From the NCBI RefSeq assembly GCF_042693015.1, contig NZ_CP170544.1, forward strand, positions 4,216,001 through 4,280,000: a stretch of 64,000 bases of DNA. Reading direction: 5' to 3'. The translations under genes and the position numbers were made by a program. The notes under the pieces are model-generated. The model ran no database searches and was not told the DNA's origin. It worked only from the letters and a program-made list of their open reading frames with translations. How positions within the stretch are numbered: position 1 is the first letter of the stretch; the number at the start of each line of letters is the position of its first letter. This document shows, one piece after another, positions 18,432 to 28,826 of this stretch. This DNA comes from Sphingomonas_E sp042693015. Its GTDB lineage: Bacteria > Pseudomonadota > Alphaproteobacteria > Sphingomonadales > Sphingomonadaceae.

Positions 18432-19868
18432 TCACACCACCCGGTAAGGCACCACGTCTCGGATGTCGGGGTCGACCAGGATCGCCCGGTCCGATGGCGG
18501 GAAGGCGCGCTGGTCGCAGTCGGGGCGGGGGCAGAGGCGGCAGGAGATGCCGATCGGGGTCGCCGCGGCGCGGTTGGCGACGTCGAGGCCGTCGGCATAG
18601 ATGAACTCGGCCGCGTGATCGACTTCGCAGCCCAGCGCCACGGCGTAGCGGCGGGGGCTGCGCGCATAGCTGCCCGAGGGTTTCACCAGCCCCTTGGCCA
18701 TCTGCACATAGCGCACGCCATCGGGCGTCTCGGCCAGCTGGACGAGCACGCGATCGGGGATCGCCACCGCTTCATGGACGATCCACAGCGGGCATGCGCC
18801 GCCGAAGCGCGCGAATTGCAGGCGCGTCGCCGAGTGGCGCTTGGTGATGTTGCCCGCCATATCGACCCGGCAGAAGAAGAAGGGGATGCCGCGTGCGCCC
18901 GGCCGCTGCAGTGTCGACAGGCGGTGGCAGGCCTGCTCGAAGCTCACCCCGAAACGCTGGCCGAGCCGGTCGATATCGTGGCGCAGCGCGCGCGCGGTCT
19001 CGCGAAAGCGGCCATAGGGCATCAGCAGCGCGCCCGCGGCATAATTGGCGAGGCCGACCGCCAGCAAGGTCTGCGCCTCGTCCGACCGCAGCTCCGCCTG
19101 TTGCGAGACCAATGCGATCGGCCAGCGAAATTCGAGCAAAGCGAGCTGGTGCGCGAGCGCGAAACGGCGGGTTTCAGGCGGCAGCGCGCGGCCAAGCGTC
19201 AGCAGCCCGCGCTTCGCGTCGAAGCGTCGCATCGCCGCGGCTTCGTCGTCGGAGGAGAGCAGGTCGACGCCGTGCCTTTTCTTCAGCACATGCGCGATCA
19301 TCCCTTCGCTTAAGGGTTGCGCGTCGAGCTCGTCGGCCAGCGCCTCGGCGGCACGGTCGATCGGGTCGACATAATTGCCGGCGAGGTGGAACCAGTCGCG
19401 CACCTCCTCCCAGGGCAACCGCTCGCCACCGCCGACGCCGGCGCTGATCGCTTCATCCTCCATCTGCCGCCGTTCCTCGGTCTGGCGCCAGGCGCTGTGG
19501 AGGCGCAGGAAGCGCGTCGCGAGATCGGGCTGCTGGTCGACGGCGCGGTGCAGCGCCTCGGGCCGCGGCAGATCGGCGAACAGCGGGTCGGCCATCGCTT
19601 CGCGCATCGCCGCCAGCCGTGATCCCGCATCCTCCGCGCCGCCGGTCCAGTCGATCGGGAAGGCGCGGGCGAGCGCATCGGCGACCTTGCGCGTCACCGG
19701 CCGGTCGTCATTTTCGAGCTGCGACAGATAGCTGACGGAAATGCCGATCCGCTGCGCCATCGCGCCCTGGCCCAGTCCCGCTTGCCGCCTCAGCGCGCGC
19801 AGCTCCGCACCCGCGAACAGGCGATGGCGGCGTGCGGCTGGGGCTTCGCCTCCCATCTCCGGCGCCAT
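18432..19868 (-). CDS. Short-chain fatty acyl-CoA regulator (ScfR family, PccR/RamB-like)
   Basis: 478 residues from ATG 19868, chosen because AAGGAGG lies about 9 nt upstream. An N-terminal XRE helix-turn-helix (LRALRRQAGLGQGAMAQRIG) is followed by an ImmA/IrrE-like middle (about residues 150-300) and a C-terminal ScfR domain with the cysteine cluster CRLCPRPDCDQR. ScfR proteins respond to short-chain acyl-CoAs and bind TTTGCAAA. The gene is divergent from pccB, and one TTTGCAAA overlaps its own start codon, which suggests autoregulation. Confidence 0.9.
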   Translation of the reverse strand: MAPEMGGEAPAARRHRLFAGAELRALRRQAGLGQGAMAQRIGISVSYLSQLENDDRPVTRKVADALARAFPIDWTGGAEDAGSRLAAMREAMADPLFADLPRPEALHRAVDQQPDLATRFLRLHSAWRQTEERRQMEDEAISAGVGGGERLPWEEVRDWFHLAGNYVDPIDRAAEALADELDAQPLSEGMIAHVLKKRHGVDLLSSDDEAAAMRRFDAKRGLLTLGRALPPETRRFALAHQLALLEFRWPIALVSQQAELRSDEAQTLLAVGLANYAAGALLMPYGRFRETARALRHDIDRLGQRFGVSFEQACHRLSTLQRPGARGIPFFFCRVDMAGNITKRHSATRLQFARFGGACPLWIVHEAVAIPDRVLVQLAETPDGVRYVQMAKGLVKPSGSYARSPRRYAVALGCEVDHAAEFIYADGLDVANRAAATPIGISCRLCPRPDCDQRAFPPSDRAILVDPDIRDVVPYRVV

Positions 19869-19875
19869 TTGCAAA
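19868..19875. promoter_or_regulatory. ScfR/PccR operator TTTGCAAA, site 1
   Basis: An exact palindromic TTTGCAAA overlaps the ATG of the ScfR gene. PccR of Rhodobacter sphaeroides is reported to act at this motif. Its location suits repression of the regulator's own translation or transcription. Confidence 0.65.
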
Positions 19876-19890
19876 ATCCTCCTTCGCAAT

Positions 19891-19898
19891 TTTGCAAA
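19891..19898. promoter_or_regulatory. ScfR/PccR operator TTTGCAAA, site 2
   Basis: A second exact TTTGCAAA lies 23 bp from the first, within the short divergent interval between the regulator and pccB. The approximately two-turn spacing suggests two dimers on the same DNA face, able to control both directions. Confidence 0.65.
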
Positions 19899-19968
19899 TT
19901 CACATTTGCCTTGCCGCTCTAACCTTGAAAAGGGGAGCATCAAACCGATTCGAACGAAGCGAGGAACG

Positions 19969-21451
<1,483 letters not shown>

Positions 21452-21458
21452 TTAGGTT

Positions 21459-21564
21459 CCCCTCCCGCTTGCGGGAGGGGGTAGGGGTGGGCTCGCGCTC
21501 GCCGCAGACGATGCATCCCGCGACGGAAGGGCCCACCCCCGGCCCCTCCCGCAAGCGGGAGGGG
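21459..21564. repeat. 34-bp inverted repeat pair between pccB and mce
   Basis: Arms at 21459-21492 and 21531-21564 are reverse complements with about three mismatches, separated by 38 bp. Each arm itself contains a perfect hairpin built on CTCCCGCTTGCGGGAG. This is the layout of a REP/BIME-type palindromic unit; it may end transcription of pccB or set mRNA stability. Confidence 0.7.
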
Positions 21565-21573
21565 AGTTAAGTC

Positions 21574-22011
21574 ATGAAACTCGGCCGTTTGAACCATGTC
21601 GGCGTTGCCACGCCGTCGATCGAGGCGTCGATCGCTTATTGGCGCGACGTAATGGGCGCGGTGAAGATCCACGAGCCGTTCGACATGCCATCGAACGGCG
21701 TGAAGGTCTGCTTCGTCGATACGCCGGGCGAAAACGGCACCCATGGCACCCAGATCGAGCTGATCGAGCCGCTCGGCGCCGACAGTCCGATCCACGGCTT
21801 CCTCGCCAAGAACCCGGCCGGCGGCCAGCATCATATGTGCTACGAAGTGCCCGACATCCACGAAGCCCGGAAGTGGTTCGAGGGGCTGGGCAAGAAGATA
21901 CTCGGCGACACCCGCATCGGCGCCCACGGCACTTTGATCTTCTTCGTCCACCCCAAGGATATGGGCGGCGTGCTGACCGAGATCATGGAAACGTCGAAGG
22001 ACGCGCATTGA
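21574..22011 (+). CDS. mce: Methylmalonyl-CoA epimerase
   Basis: 145 residues of the VOC fold. The metal ligand histidine is in LNHVGVAT, with a second in QHHMCYEV and the ligand Glu in LTEIMET near the C-terminus. It converts (S)- to (R)-methylmalonyl-CoA between the PCC and mutase reactions. It begins 123 bp after pccB, behind the repeat. Confidence 0.93.
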   Translation: MKLGRLNHVGVATPSIEASIAYWRDVMGAVKIHEPFDMPSNGVKVCFVDTPGENGTHGTQIELIEPLGADSPIHGFLAKNPAGGQHHMCYEVPDIHEARKWFEGLGKKILGDTRIGAHGTLIFFVHPKDMGGVLTEIMETSKDAH

Positions 22012-22030
22012 TGCACCCGGCCACCTCTCC

Positions 22031-22108
22031 CCGTTCGTCCCGAGCGCAGTCGAGAGACGTGCCCCAAGCGACGCGCCAATGTGTCTCGACTTCGCTCGAC
22101 ACAAACGG
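22031..22108. repeat. 28-bp imperfect inverted repeat between mce and the enoyl-CoA hydratase gene
   Basis: Arms at 22031-22058 and 22081-22108 are reverse complements with about five mismatches; the conserved core reads GCAGTCGAGAGAC on one side and GTGTCTCGACTTCG on the other. It is a different family from the repeat upstream of mce and looks like a short intergenic palindromic element. Confidence 0.6.
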
Positions 22109-22123
22109 AGAGGTTCTGAACGC

Positions 22124-22900
22124 ATGACCTACGCCAACATCCGCTACGACCTTGCCGACAATGTCGCGACGATCACCCTGAACCGCCCCGATCGCCTGAA
22201 CGCGATCACCCCGGCGCTGTTCGAGGACGTGTCGGCCGCGCTCGATCAGGCCGTGGCGGAGGGCGCGCGCTGCGTGCTGCTGACCGGCGAGGGCCGCGCT
22301 TTTTGCTCGGGCGCCGATCTCCAGGCCGAAGGCGGTTTGCCCGAGGATCCGGGCGAACTGCTCGACAGCCATTACAACCCGCTCGCGGAAAAGTTTGCCG
22401 CGCTGCCCATCCCCGTCGTCAGCGCGATCAACGGCCTCGCGGCCGGTGCCGGCTGCTCGGTCGCCTTGTGGGGCGATTATGTCCTCGCCGCCCGCTCGGC
22501 CTATTTCCTGCTCGCCTTCGTCAATATCGGCCTTGTCCCAGATGCCGGCGCGACCTGGCTGGTAGCCAAGGCTGTCGGCCGCGCCCGCGCGCTGGAAATG
22601 ACGATGCTCGGCGAACGCGTGCCAGCCGAAAAGGCCGCGGAATGGGGCCTCATCAACCGCGTCGTCGAGGATGTGGTGTTGATCGAGGAGGCCCGCGCGC
22701 TCGCCACCCGTCTCGCCAACGGTCCCACGCTGGCTATGGCGCTGATCCGCCGTTCGGTCCGCCACGCGCTCACCGATGATCTCACCCCGGTCCTGACCCG
22801 CGAACGCAATGACCAGAAGACCGCCGGCGCCTCTGCCGATTTCAAGGAAGGCGTGCTCGCTTTCCTCGAGAAGCGCCCCGCCCGTTACGAAGGCAAGTAA
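22124..22900 (+). CDS. Enoyl-CoA hydratase/isomerase family protein
   Basis: 258 residues of the crotonase family, from ATG 22124. The oxyanion-hole signature AFCSGADLQ is near residue 65, and INGLAAGAGCSVALW (about 110) supplies the second glycine of the hole. It hydrates or isomerises an unsaturated acyl-CoA. Its position between epimerase and mutase suggests a link to short-chain acyl-CoA breakdown, but substrate is not shown. The stop overlaps nothing; the mutase gene follows after 1 nt. Confidence 0.85.
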   Translation: MTYANIRYDLADNVATITLNRPDRLNAITPALFEDVSAALDQAVAEGARCVLLTGEGRAFCSGADLQAEGGLPEDPGELLDSHYNPLAEKFAALPIPVVSAINGLAAGAGCSVALWGDYVLAARSAYFLLAFVNIGLVPDAGATWLVAKAVGRARALEMTMLGERVPAEKAAEWGLINRVVEDVVLIEEARALATRLANGPTLAMALIRRSVRHALTDDLTPVLTRERNDQKTAGASADFKEGVLAFLEKRPARYEGK

Positions 22901-22901
22901 G

Positions 22902-25058
22902 ATGACCGATAAGACGCCGGAAAAGACTTTGGCCGATTGGCAGACCGCCGCCGCCAAGGAAGTGAAGGGCAAGGATCTGACTTGGGCCACGCCGGAAGGT
23001 ATCGCCGTCAAGCCGCTCTACACGCCTGAGGATGTGGCCGATATCGATCCGGGCCTGCCGGGTTTCGCGCCCTTCACCCGCGGCGTCCGCGCATCCATGT
23101 ATGCCGGCCGCCCCTGGACGATCCGCCAATATGCCGGCTTCTCGACGGCCGAAGCCTCCAACGCCTTCTACCATCGCAATCTGAAGGCCGGACAGAAGGG
23201 CCTGTCGGTCGCTTTCGATCTCGCCACCCATCGCGGCTACGACAGCGATCATCCGCGCGTCACCGGCGATGTCGGCAAGGCCGGCGTGGCGATCGACACG
23301 ATCGACGACATGAAGATCCTGTTCGACGGCATTCCGCTCGATCAGATGTCGGTGTCGATGACGATGAACGGCGCGGTCATCCCGATTCTCGCTTTCTTCA
23401 TCGTCGCTGGTGAGGAGCAGGGTGTGCCCCGCGCGCAGCTCGACGGGACCATCCAGAACGACATCCTCAAGGAGTTCATGGTCCGCAACACCTACATCTA
23501 CCCGCCCGAACCGAGCATGCGGATCATCTCGGACATTTTCGGCTACACCAGCCGCGAGATGCCGAAGTTCAACAGCATCTCGATCTCCGGCTATCATATG
23601 CAGGAAGCCGGGGCGACGCAGGTGCAGGAGCTCGCCTTCACCATCGCCGATGGCCAGGAATATGTGAAATATGGCGTGGCCTCGGGCCTCGACATCGACA
23701 AGTTCGCCGGCCGTCTGAGCTTCTTTTTCGCGATCGGCATGAACTTCTTCATGGAGATCGCCAAGCTCCGCGCCGCGCGCGTCCTCTGGCATCGGGTGAT
23801 GACCAACCTCGGCGCCAAGGATGAGCGCTCGAAGATGCTGCGCACCCACTGCCAGACCTCCGGCGTCTCGCTCACCGAGCAGGACCCCTACAACAACGTC
23901 ATGCGCACCACGATCGAGGCGATGGCGGCGATGCTGGGCGGCACCCAGTCGCTCCACACCAACGCGCTTGATGAAGCGATCGCGCTTCCCACCGATTTCT
24001 CCGCCCGCATCGCGCGCAACACGCAGATCGTGATCCAGGAAGAAACCGGCATGTGCAATGTCGTCGATCCGCTCGGCGGCAGTTATTATATCGAAAGCCT
24101 GACGCAGCAGCTCGTCGACAAGGCGTGGGAGATCATCGAACGCGTCGAGGCCGATGGCGGCATGGCCAAGGCGGTCGCGGCCGGCTGGCCCAAGGCGATG
24201 ATCGAGGAAGCCGCTGCCGCCAAGGCCGCGCGGATCGACCGCAAGGAAGAGATCATCGTCGGCGTCAACAAGTATCGGCTGGCGCAGGAAGATCCGATCG
24301 ACATTCTTGACGTCGACAACCATGCCGTCCGCGAAGCGCAGATCGCCCGCATCAGGAAGGTGAAGGCCGGGCGCGACGAAGCCGCGTGCCAGGCCGCGCT
24401 CGATGCGCTGCGCGAAGGCGCGCGGGGCAGTGGCAATCTGCTCGAACTCGCCGTCGAATGCGCGCGCAAGCGGGCGACGCTCGGCGAAATCTCCGCCGCC
24501 ATGGAAGATGTGTTCGGCCGCTACGGCACCAGCCCGACCCCGGTGAAGGGCGTCTATGGCGGCGCTTATGGTGATGATGCCCGCTGGGCGCAGCTCGTCG
24601 ACGGCGTTGCCACCATCGGTCGTCGCAAGGGCCGCAAGCCGCGGATGCTCGTCGCCAAGATGGGCCAGGACGGCCATGATCGCGGCGCCAACCTCGTTTC
24701 CTCGGCGTTCGGTGATCTCGGTTTCGAGGTTGTCGCCGGCCCGCTGTTCCAGACACCGAAGGAAGCCGCGGACCTCGCCATCAAGTCGGACGTCGATGTC
24801 GTCGGCGCCTCGTCGCTCGCGGCCGGGCACAAGACCTTGATCCCCGAACTGATCGGTCTCCTCAAGGAAGCCGGCCGGTCGGACATCAAGGTCGTCGCCG
24901 GCGGCGTCATCCCCGCGCAGGATTATCAGTATCTCCGCGATGCCGGCGTCCAGGGCATTTTCGGCCCCGGCACCAATCTGGTCGATGCGGCCGGCGAAGT
25001 GCTCCGCCTGCTCGGCCACAATGTCCCGCCCGAAGGCATCAGCGAGGCGGCGGAGTGA
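22902..25058 (+). CDS. Methylmalonyl-CoA mutase, adenosylcobalamin-dependent
   Basis: 718 residues from ATG 22902. The N-terminal barrel binds the acyl-CoA (SVSMTMNGAVIPILAFF), and the C-terminal flavodoxin-like domain has the B12 ligand motif GQDGHDRGANL (DxHxxG). It interconverts (R)-methylmalonyl-CoA and succinyl-CoA, feeding the TCA cycle. Both domains are in one chain. In sequence order it closes pccB-mce-hydratase-mutase. The nearby cobU/cobP is compatible with the cobalamin need. Confidence 0.95.
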   Translation: MTDKTPEKTLADWQTAAAKEVKGKDLTWATPEGIAVKPLYTPEDVADIDPGLPGFAPFTRGVRASMYAGRPWTIRQYAGFSTAEASNAFYHRNLKAGQKGLSVAFDLATHRGYDSDHPRVTGDVGKAGVAIDTIDDMKILFDGIPLDQMSVSMTMNGAVIPILAFFIVAGEEQGVPRAQLDGTIQNDILKEFMVRNTYIYPPEPSMRIISDIFGYTSREMPKFNSISISGYHMQEAGATQVQELAFTIADGQEYVKYGVASGLDIDKFAGRLSFFFAIGMNFFMEIAKLRAARVLWHRVMTNLGAKDERSKMLRTHCQTSGVSLTEQDPYNNVMRTTIEAMAAMLGGTQSLHTNALDEAIALPTDFSARIARNTQIVIQEETGMCNVVDPLGGSYYIESLTQQLVDKAWEIIERVEADGGMAKAVAAGWPKAMIEEAAAAKAARIDRKEEIIVGVNKYRLAQEDPIDILDVDNHAVREAQIARIRKVKAGRDEAACQAALDALREGARGSGNLLELAVECARKRATLGEISAAMEDVFGRYGTSPTPVKGVYGGAYGDDARWAQLVDGVATIGRRKGRKPRMLVAKMGQDGHDRGANLVSSAFGDLGFEVVAGPLFQTPKEAADLAIKSDVDVVGASSLAAGHKTLIPELIGLLKEAGRSDIKVVAGGVIPAQDYQYLRDAGVQGIFGPGTNLVDAAGEVLRLLGHNVPPEGISEAAE

Positions 25059-25074
25059 ACCACCTCACCCACAA

Positions 25075-25203
25075 TAACCGTCACCCTGAACTTGTTTCAG
25101 AGCCTGCCCCGGACTTGATCCGGGGGTCCATCGCGCGGAATGCGCAGCCATCGCCCATGAAGGGATGGATGCTGACGTCCGCTCAGCACGACGGAGATAT
25201 TGT
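25075..25203. repeat. Palindromic intergenic element before bioB
   Basis: The interval contains a perfect CCCCGGACTTGATCCGGGG hairpin (25107-25125), flanked by TCACCCTGAAC at 25081 and GATGCTGACGTCC-type sequence later. This matches the pattern of a repeat family scattered in sphingomonad genomes. No ORF is convincing. Confidence 0.5.
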
Positions 25204-26199
25204 ATGACTGAACCCCGCACCGACTGGACCCGCGAGGAGATCGCCGATCTGTTCGATCTGCCCTTCATGGAACTCGTGTTCCGGGCGGCCGAAACCCATC
25301 GCGCGCACCATGACGCGAACGCCGTCCAGCTTTCGACGCTGCTCTCGATCAAGACGGGCGGCTGCGTCGAGGATTGCGGCTATTGCAGCCAGTCGGCCAG
25401 CCATGAAACCGGCCTGAAGGCCACCAAGCTGATGGATTCGCGGGCGGTGCTGCAGGCGGCGGCACAGGCCAAGGATCATGGCTCGTCGCGTTTCTGCATG
25501 GGTGCGGCCTGGCGCGAGCCCAAGGACCGCGACATGCCTGCCATCGTCGAGATGGTGAAGGGCGTCCGCGCGATGGGCATGGAAACCTGCATGACGCTCG
25601 GCATGCTGAGCGAGAAGCAGGCCAAGCAGCTCGCCGATGCCGGCCTCGATTATTACAACCACAATATCGACACTTCGCCTGAGAATTATGCGAACGTCAT
25701 CACGACGCGCAGCTTCCAGGATCGCATCGACACGCTCGATCATGTCCGCTCGGCCGGCATCAATGTCTGCTGCGGCGGCATCGTCGGCATGGGCGAGAAG
25801 CGCGAGGATCGCGTCGGCTTCCTTCATGCGCTCGCGACGATGGAGCATCCCGAAAGCGTGCCGATCAACGCGCTCGTGCCGGTCAAGGGCACGGTGTTGG
25901 GCGACATGCTCGCCGATACCCCGCTCGCCAAGATCGACGAGATCGAATTCGTCCGCACCGTTGCGGTTGCCCGCATCACCATGCCGCGCTCGATGGTCCG
26001 CCTGTCGGCCGGGCGCGAGAGCATGTCGGAAAGCACGCAGGCGCTCTGCTTCCTTTCCGGCGCCAATTCGATCTTCACCGGTGACAAGCTGCTGACCGCG
26101 CCCAATGCCGGCGACGATAATGATGCTGCGATGTTCGCGCGGATGGGGATCAAGGCGATGCCGGCCGAGGCACCGCGGGTGGCGGTCGCCGCCGAATGA
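25204..26199 (+). CDS. bioB: Biotin synthase
   Basis: 331 residues from ATG 25204, a radical-SAM enzyme. The cluster-binding GGCVEDCGYCSQS (CxxxCxxC) is near residue 50, and further conserved blocks include YYNHNIDTSPE. It inserts sulfur into dethiobiotin. Its place between the mutase and pccA is sensible because PccA is biotinylated; no other bio genes are nearby. Its stop overlaps the next start by 4 nt. Confidence 0.95.
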   Translation: MTEPRTDWTREEIADLFDLPFMELVFRAAETHRAHHDANAVQLSTLLSIKTGGCVEDCGYCSQSASHETGLKATKLMDSRAVLQAAAQAKDHGSSRFCMGAAWREPKDRDMPAIVEMVKGVRAMGMETCMTLGMLSEKQAKQLADAGLDYYNHNIDTSPENYANVITTRSFQDRIDTLDHVRSAGINVCCGGIVGMGEKREDRVGFLHALATMEHPESVPINALVPVKGTVLGDMLADTPLAKIDEIEFVRTVAVARITMPRSMVRLSAGRESMSESTQALCFLSGANSIFTGDKLLTAPNAGDDNDAAMFARMGIKAMPAEAPRVAVAAE

Positions 26200-26747
26200 T
26201 CCTGCCCGCGCTTCTCCTGATGCTGCAGGCCGCGGCTTCGCCTCCCCCGGCGAAGCCCGCGACGCCGCCGCCATCGTCCGTGGAGAAGCTCAAGACGATC
26301 GATACCGCGCTCGCACTCGAAACCTTCAAGGCCACCTGTTGGGAAGCGTTCCGCGATCCCGAAGTCTTTCACGCGGCCATCGCTATGGCGCCTATCCCTT
26401 TGGCCTTGCAGCCGAAATCGGCGCAGCCCGGCGAATCCTACAAGGCGGATGAGGCGCTTCTCACCTACGTCGCCAGTGACAACCTGCCTCTCAACATACC
26501 CTCGCGCCAATGCACGCTGCGCGTCCGCTTGAATGGCACGGCCGATCAACTCGCGCTTGCAGCGCGCGTCCAGCAGGCGCTGGCGTTGCCCGCCGGGCGC
26601 ACCCGCACCAGCGCCGCCCAGTCCCAGACCGAATGGAATGTCGCCGGCACCGACCGCCGCGTGACCCGCCTGTTCGCCACCACCCGCGCCGCGCCCGGCG
26701 GCACCACGGAACTGCGCCTTGCCGCGCTGCTCCTGGCCCAGAAGTAG
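26196..26747 (+). CDS. Exported protein of unknown function
   Basis: 183 residues starting in an ATGA overlap with bioB. A short hydrophobic N-terminus (ILPALLLMLQAAA) followed by a Pro/Ala-rich stretch suggests export. The remainder has no motif I recognise. It sits between bioB and pccA and is probably part of the same transcript. Confidence 0.6.
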   Translation: MILPALLLMLQAAASPPPAKPATPPPSSVEKLKTIDTALALETFKATCWEAFRDPEVFHAAIAMAPIPLALQPKSAQPGESYKADEALLTYVASDNLPLNIPSRQCTLRVRLNGTADQLALAARVQQALALPAGRTRTSAAQSQTEWNVAGTDRRVTRLFATTRAAPGGTTELRLAALLLAQK

Positions 26748-26769
26748 AGAGACGGAGAGAAGCGTCCCG

Positions 26770-28752
26770 ATGTTCAAGAAAATCCTGATCGCCAATCGCG
26801 GCGAAATCGCCTGCCGCGTGATCCGCACGGCCCGCGCGATGGGCATCAAGACGGTTGCCGTCTATTCGGACGCCGACGCCCGTGCCAAGCATGTCGAGAT
26901 GGCCGACGAGGCTGTCCGCCTCGGCCCGCCGCCCGCATCGGAGAGCTATCTTCTTGCCGACGCGATCATCGCGGCCTGCAAGGCGACCGGCGCAGAGGCG
27001 GTTCATCCGGGCTATGGCTTCCTGTCCGAACGCACCAGCTTCGCCGAGGCGCTGGAAGCGGCCGGCATTGCCTTTATCGGCCCGCCGGTCGGCGCGATCG
27101 CCGCGATGGGCGACAAGATCGAATCGAAGAAGCTGGCGTTGAAGGCCGGGGTGAACGTCGTCCCCGGCTTCGTTGGCGAGATCAATTCGACTGATCATGC
27201 GGTCGAGATCGCCAACGGCATCGGCTATCCGGTGATGATGAAGGCGTCCGCAGGCGGCGGCGGCAAGGGCATGCGCCTCGCTTTCTCCGAAAAGGACGTC
27301 CGCGAGAATTTCGAGAGCGTGAAGCGCGAAGGCCTGTCGAGCTTCGGCGACGATCGCGTCTTCATCGAGAAGTTCATCGAAAGCCCGCGCCACATCGAGA
27401 TCCAGGTGCTCGGCGACAAGCACGGCAACATCCTCTATCTCGGCGAGCGTGAATGCTCGGTGCAGCGCCGTCACCAGAAGGTGGTGGAAGAAGCGCCGTC
27501 TCCCTTCGTCACGCCGGAGATGCGCAAGGCGATGGGCGAGCAGGCCGTCGCCCTTGCGCGGGCGGTTGGCTACCATTCGGCCGGCACCGTCGAACTGATC
27601 GTCTCCGGTGCCGACAAGACCGGCCAGGGCTTCTACTTCCTCGAGATGAACACCCGCCTGCAGGTGGAACATCCCGTCACCGAATATGTGACCGGCCTCG
27701 ATCTCGTCGAACAGATGATCCGTGTCGCTTATGGCGAGAAGCTGGCCTTCACCCAGGATGATGTGAAGCTCACCGGCTGGGCGGTCGAGAACCGCGTCTA
27801 TGCCGAGGATCCCTATCGCGGCTTCCTGCCGTCGACCGGCCGCCTCGTCCGCTATCGTCCGCCCGCGACGTCGGAGAATGTCCGCGTCGACGACGGTGTT
27901 ACCGAGGGCGCCGAAATCTCGATGTTCTACGATCCGATGATCGCGAAACTCATTACCTATGGCGAGACGCGCGAGCAGGCGATCGACCGGCAGATCGACG
28001 CGCTCGATCGGTTCGAGATCGACGGCATCGGCCATAATGTGGATTTCCTCTCGGCGCTGATGCAGCACCAGCGCTTCCGCGACGGCCGCCTCACCACGGG
28101 CTTCATCGCCGAAGAATATCCCGAGGGCTTCCAGGGTGCGCCGACAGGTGAGGGCCTGACCGCGCGGTTGTCCGCGGTCGCGGGCGTGATCGCCACGGTG
28201 GAGGCGGCGCGCGCCAGCCTGATCGACGGTCAGCTCAACGGCCCGGCCCCTGCGCCGACCGATTGGGTTGTGAAGCTCGACGGTGCCGAGCATCGCGTCG
28301 CCATCGCCGGCGAAGCGGTGGAAGTCGACGGCAAGGCCGTCGTGGTCGATGCGGCTTATGTTCCCGGCCAGCGGCTGGTGGAGGCGATCGTCGACGGCGA
28401 GACGCTGGCGGTGCGTGTGCAGCGTCGTCGCGATGGCTGGCGTTTCACCACGCGCGGCGCGAGCCACAATCTCACCGTGCTGCCGCCGCGCATCGCCGAT
28501 CTGTCTCACCACATGATCGAGAAGGTGCCGCCGGATCTGTCCAGGTTCCTGCTGTGCCCGATGCCGGGCCTGATCACCGCCATCCACGTCAAGCAGGGCG
28601 ACAAGGTCGAGGCCGGCCAGCCGCTTGCGGTGGTCGAGGCGATGAAGATGGAAAATATCCTCCGCGCCGAAAAGGCCGGCACGGTTTCCAAGGTCGCGGC
28701 TGCGGCAGGAGACAGCCTGGCGGTCGACGCGGTGATCCTCGAGTTCGAATAA
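26770..28752 (+). CDS. pccA: Propionyl/acetyl-CoA carboxylase alpha subunit (biotin carboxylase and carrier)
   Basis: 660 residues. Biotin carboxylase N-domain (MFKKILIANRGEIACRVI), ATP-grasp with the glycine-rich loop KASAGGGGKGM and EMNTRLQVEHPVTE, a PccA BT-type middle, and a C-terminal biotinyl domain with the acceptor lysine in VEAMKMEN. It carboxylates biotin with ATP and bicarbonate for PccB. GGAGAGAAG precedes the ATG. This gene is intact, unlike pccB. Confidence 0.94.
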   Translation: MFKKILIANRGEIACRVIRTARAMGIKTVAVYSDADARAKHVEMADEAVRLGPPPASESYLLADAIIAACKATGAEAVHPGYGFLSERTSFAEALEAAGIAFIGPPVGAIAAMGDKIESKKLALKAGVNVVPGFVGEINSTDHAVEIANGIGYPVMMKASAGGGGKGMRLAFSEKDVRENFESVKREGLSSFGDDRVFIEKFIESPRHIEIQVLGDKHGNILYLGERECSVQRRHQKVVEEAPSPFVTPEMRKAMGEQAVALARAVGYHSAGTVELIVSGADKTGQGFYFLEMNTRLQVEHPVTEYVTGLDLVEQMIRVAYGEKLAFTQDDVKLTGWAVENRVYAEDPYRGFLPSTGRLVRYRPPATSENVRVDDGVTEGAEISMFYDPMIAKLITYGETREQAIDRQIDALDRFEIDGIGHNVDFLSALMQHQRFRDGRLTTGFIAEEYPEGFQGAPTGEGLTARLSAVAGVIATVEAARASLIDGQLNGPAPAPTDWVVKLDGAEHRVAIAGEAVEVDGKAVVVDAAYVPGQRLVEAIVDGETLAVRVQRRRDGWRFTTRGASHNLTVLPPRIADLSHHMIEKVPPDLSRFLLCPMPGLITAIHVKQGDKVEAGQPLAVVEAMKMENILRAEKAGTVSKVAAAAGDSLAVDAVILEFE

Positions 28753-28826
28753 GGCGGGGCTCGAATAAGGCGATCAGGCGGCCGGCTCCGGTTGCACGGG
28801 GCCGGCCGATCGCCCAAGGGCAATCC

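Noticed and set aside
22012..22123. Cobalamin riboswitch near the mutase or cobU
   Set aside because: No B12-box-like sequence is visible; the gap is filled by a palindromic repeat.
22842..25019. 725-residue minus-strand frame
   Set aside because: Antisense shadow of the methylmalonyl-CoA mutase gene, caused by high GC at third positions.
26491..28587. 698-residue minus-strand frame
   Set aside because: Shadow of pccA; no recognisable domain.
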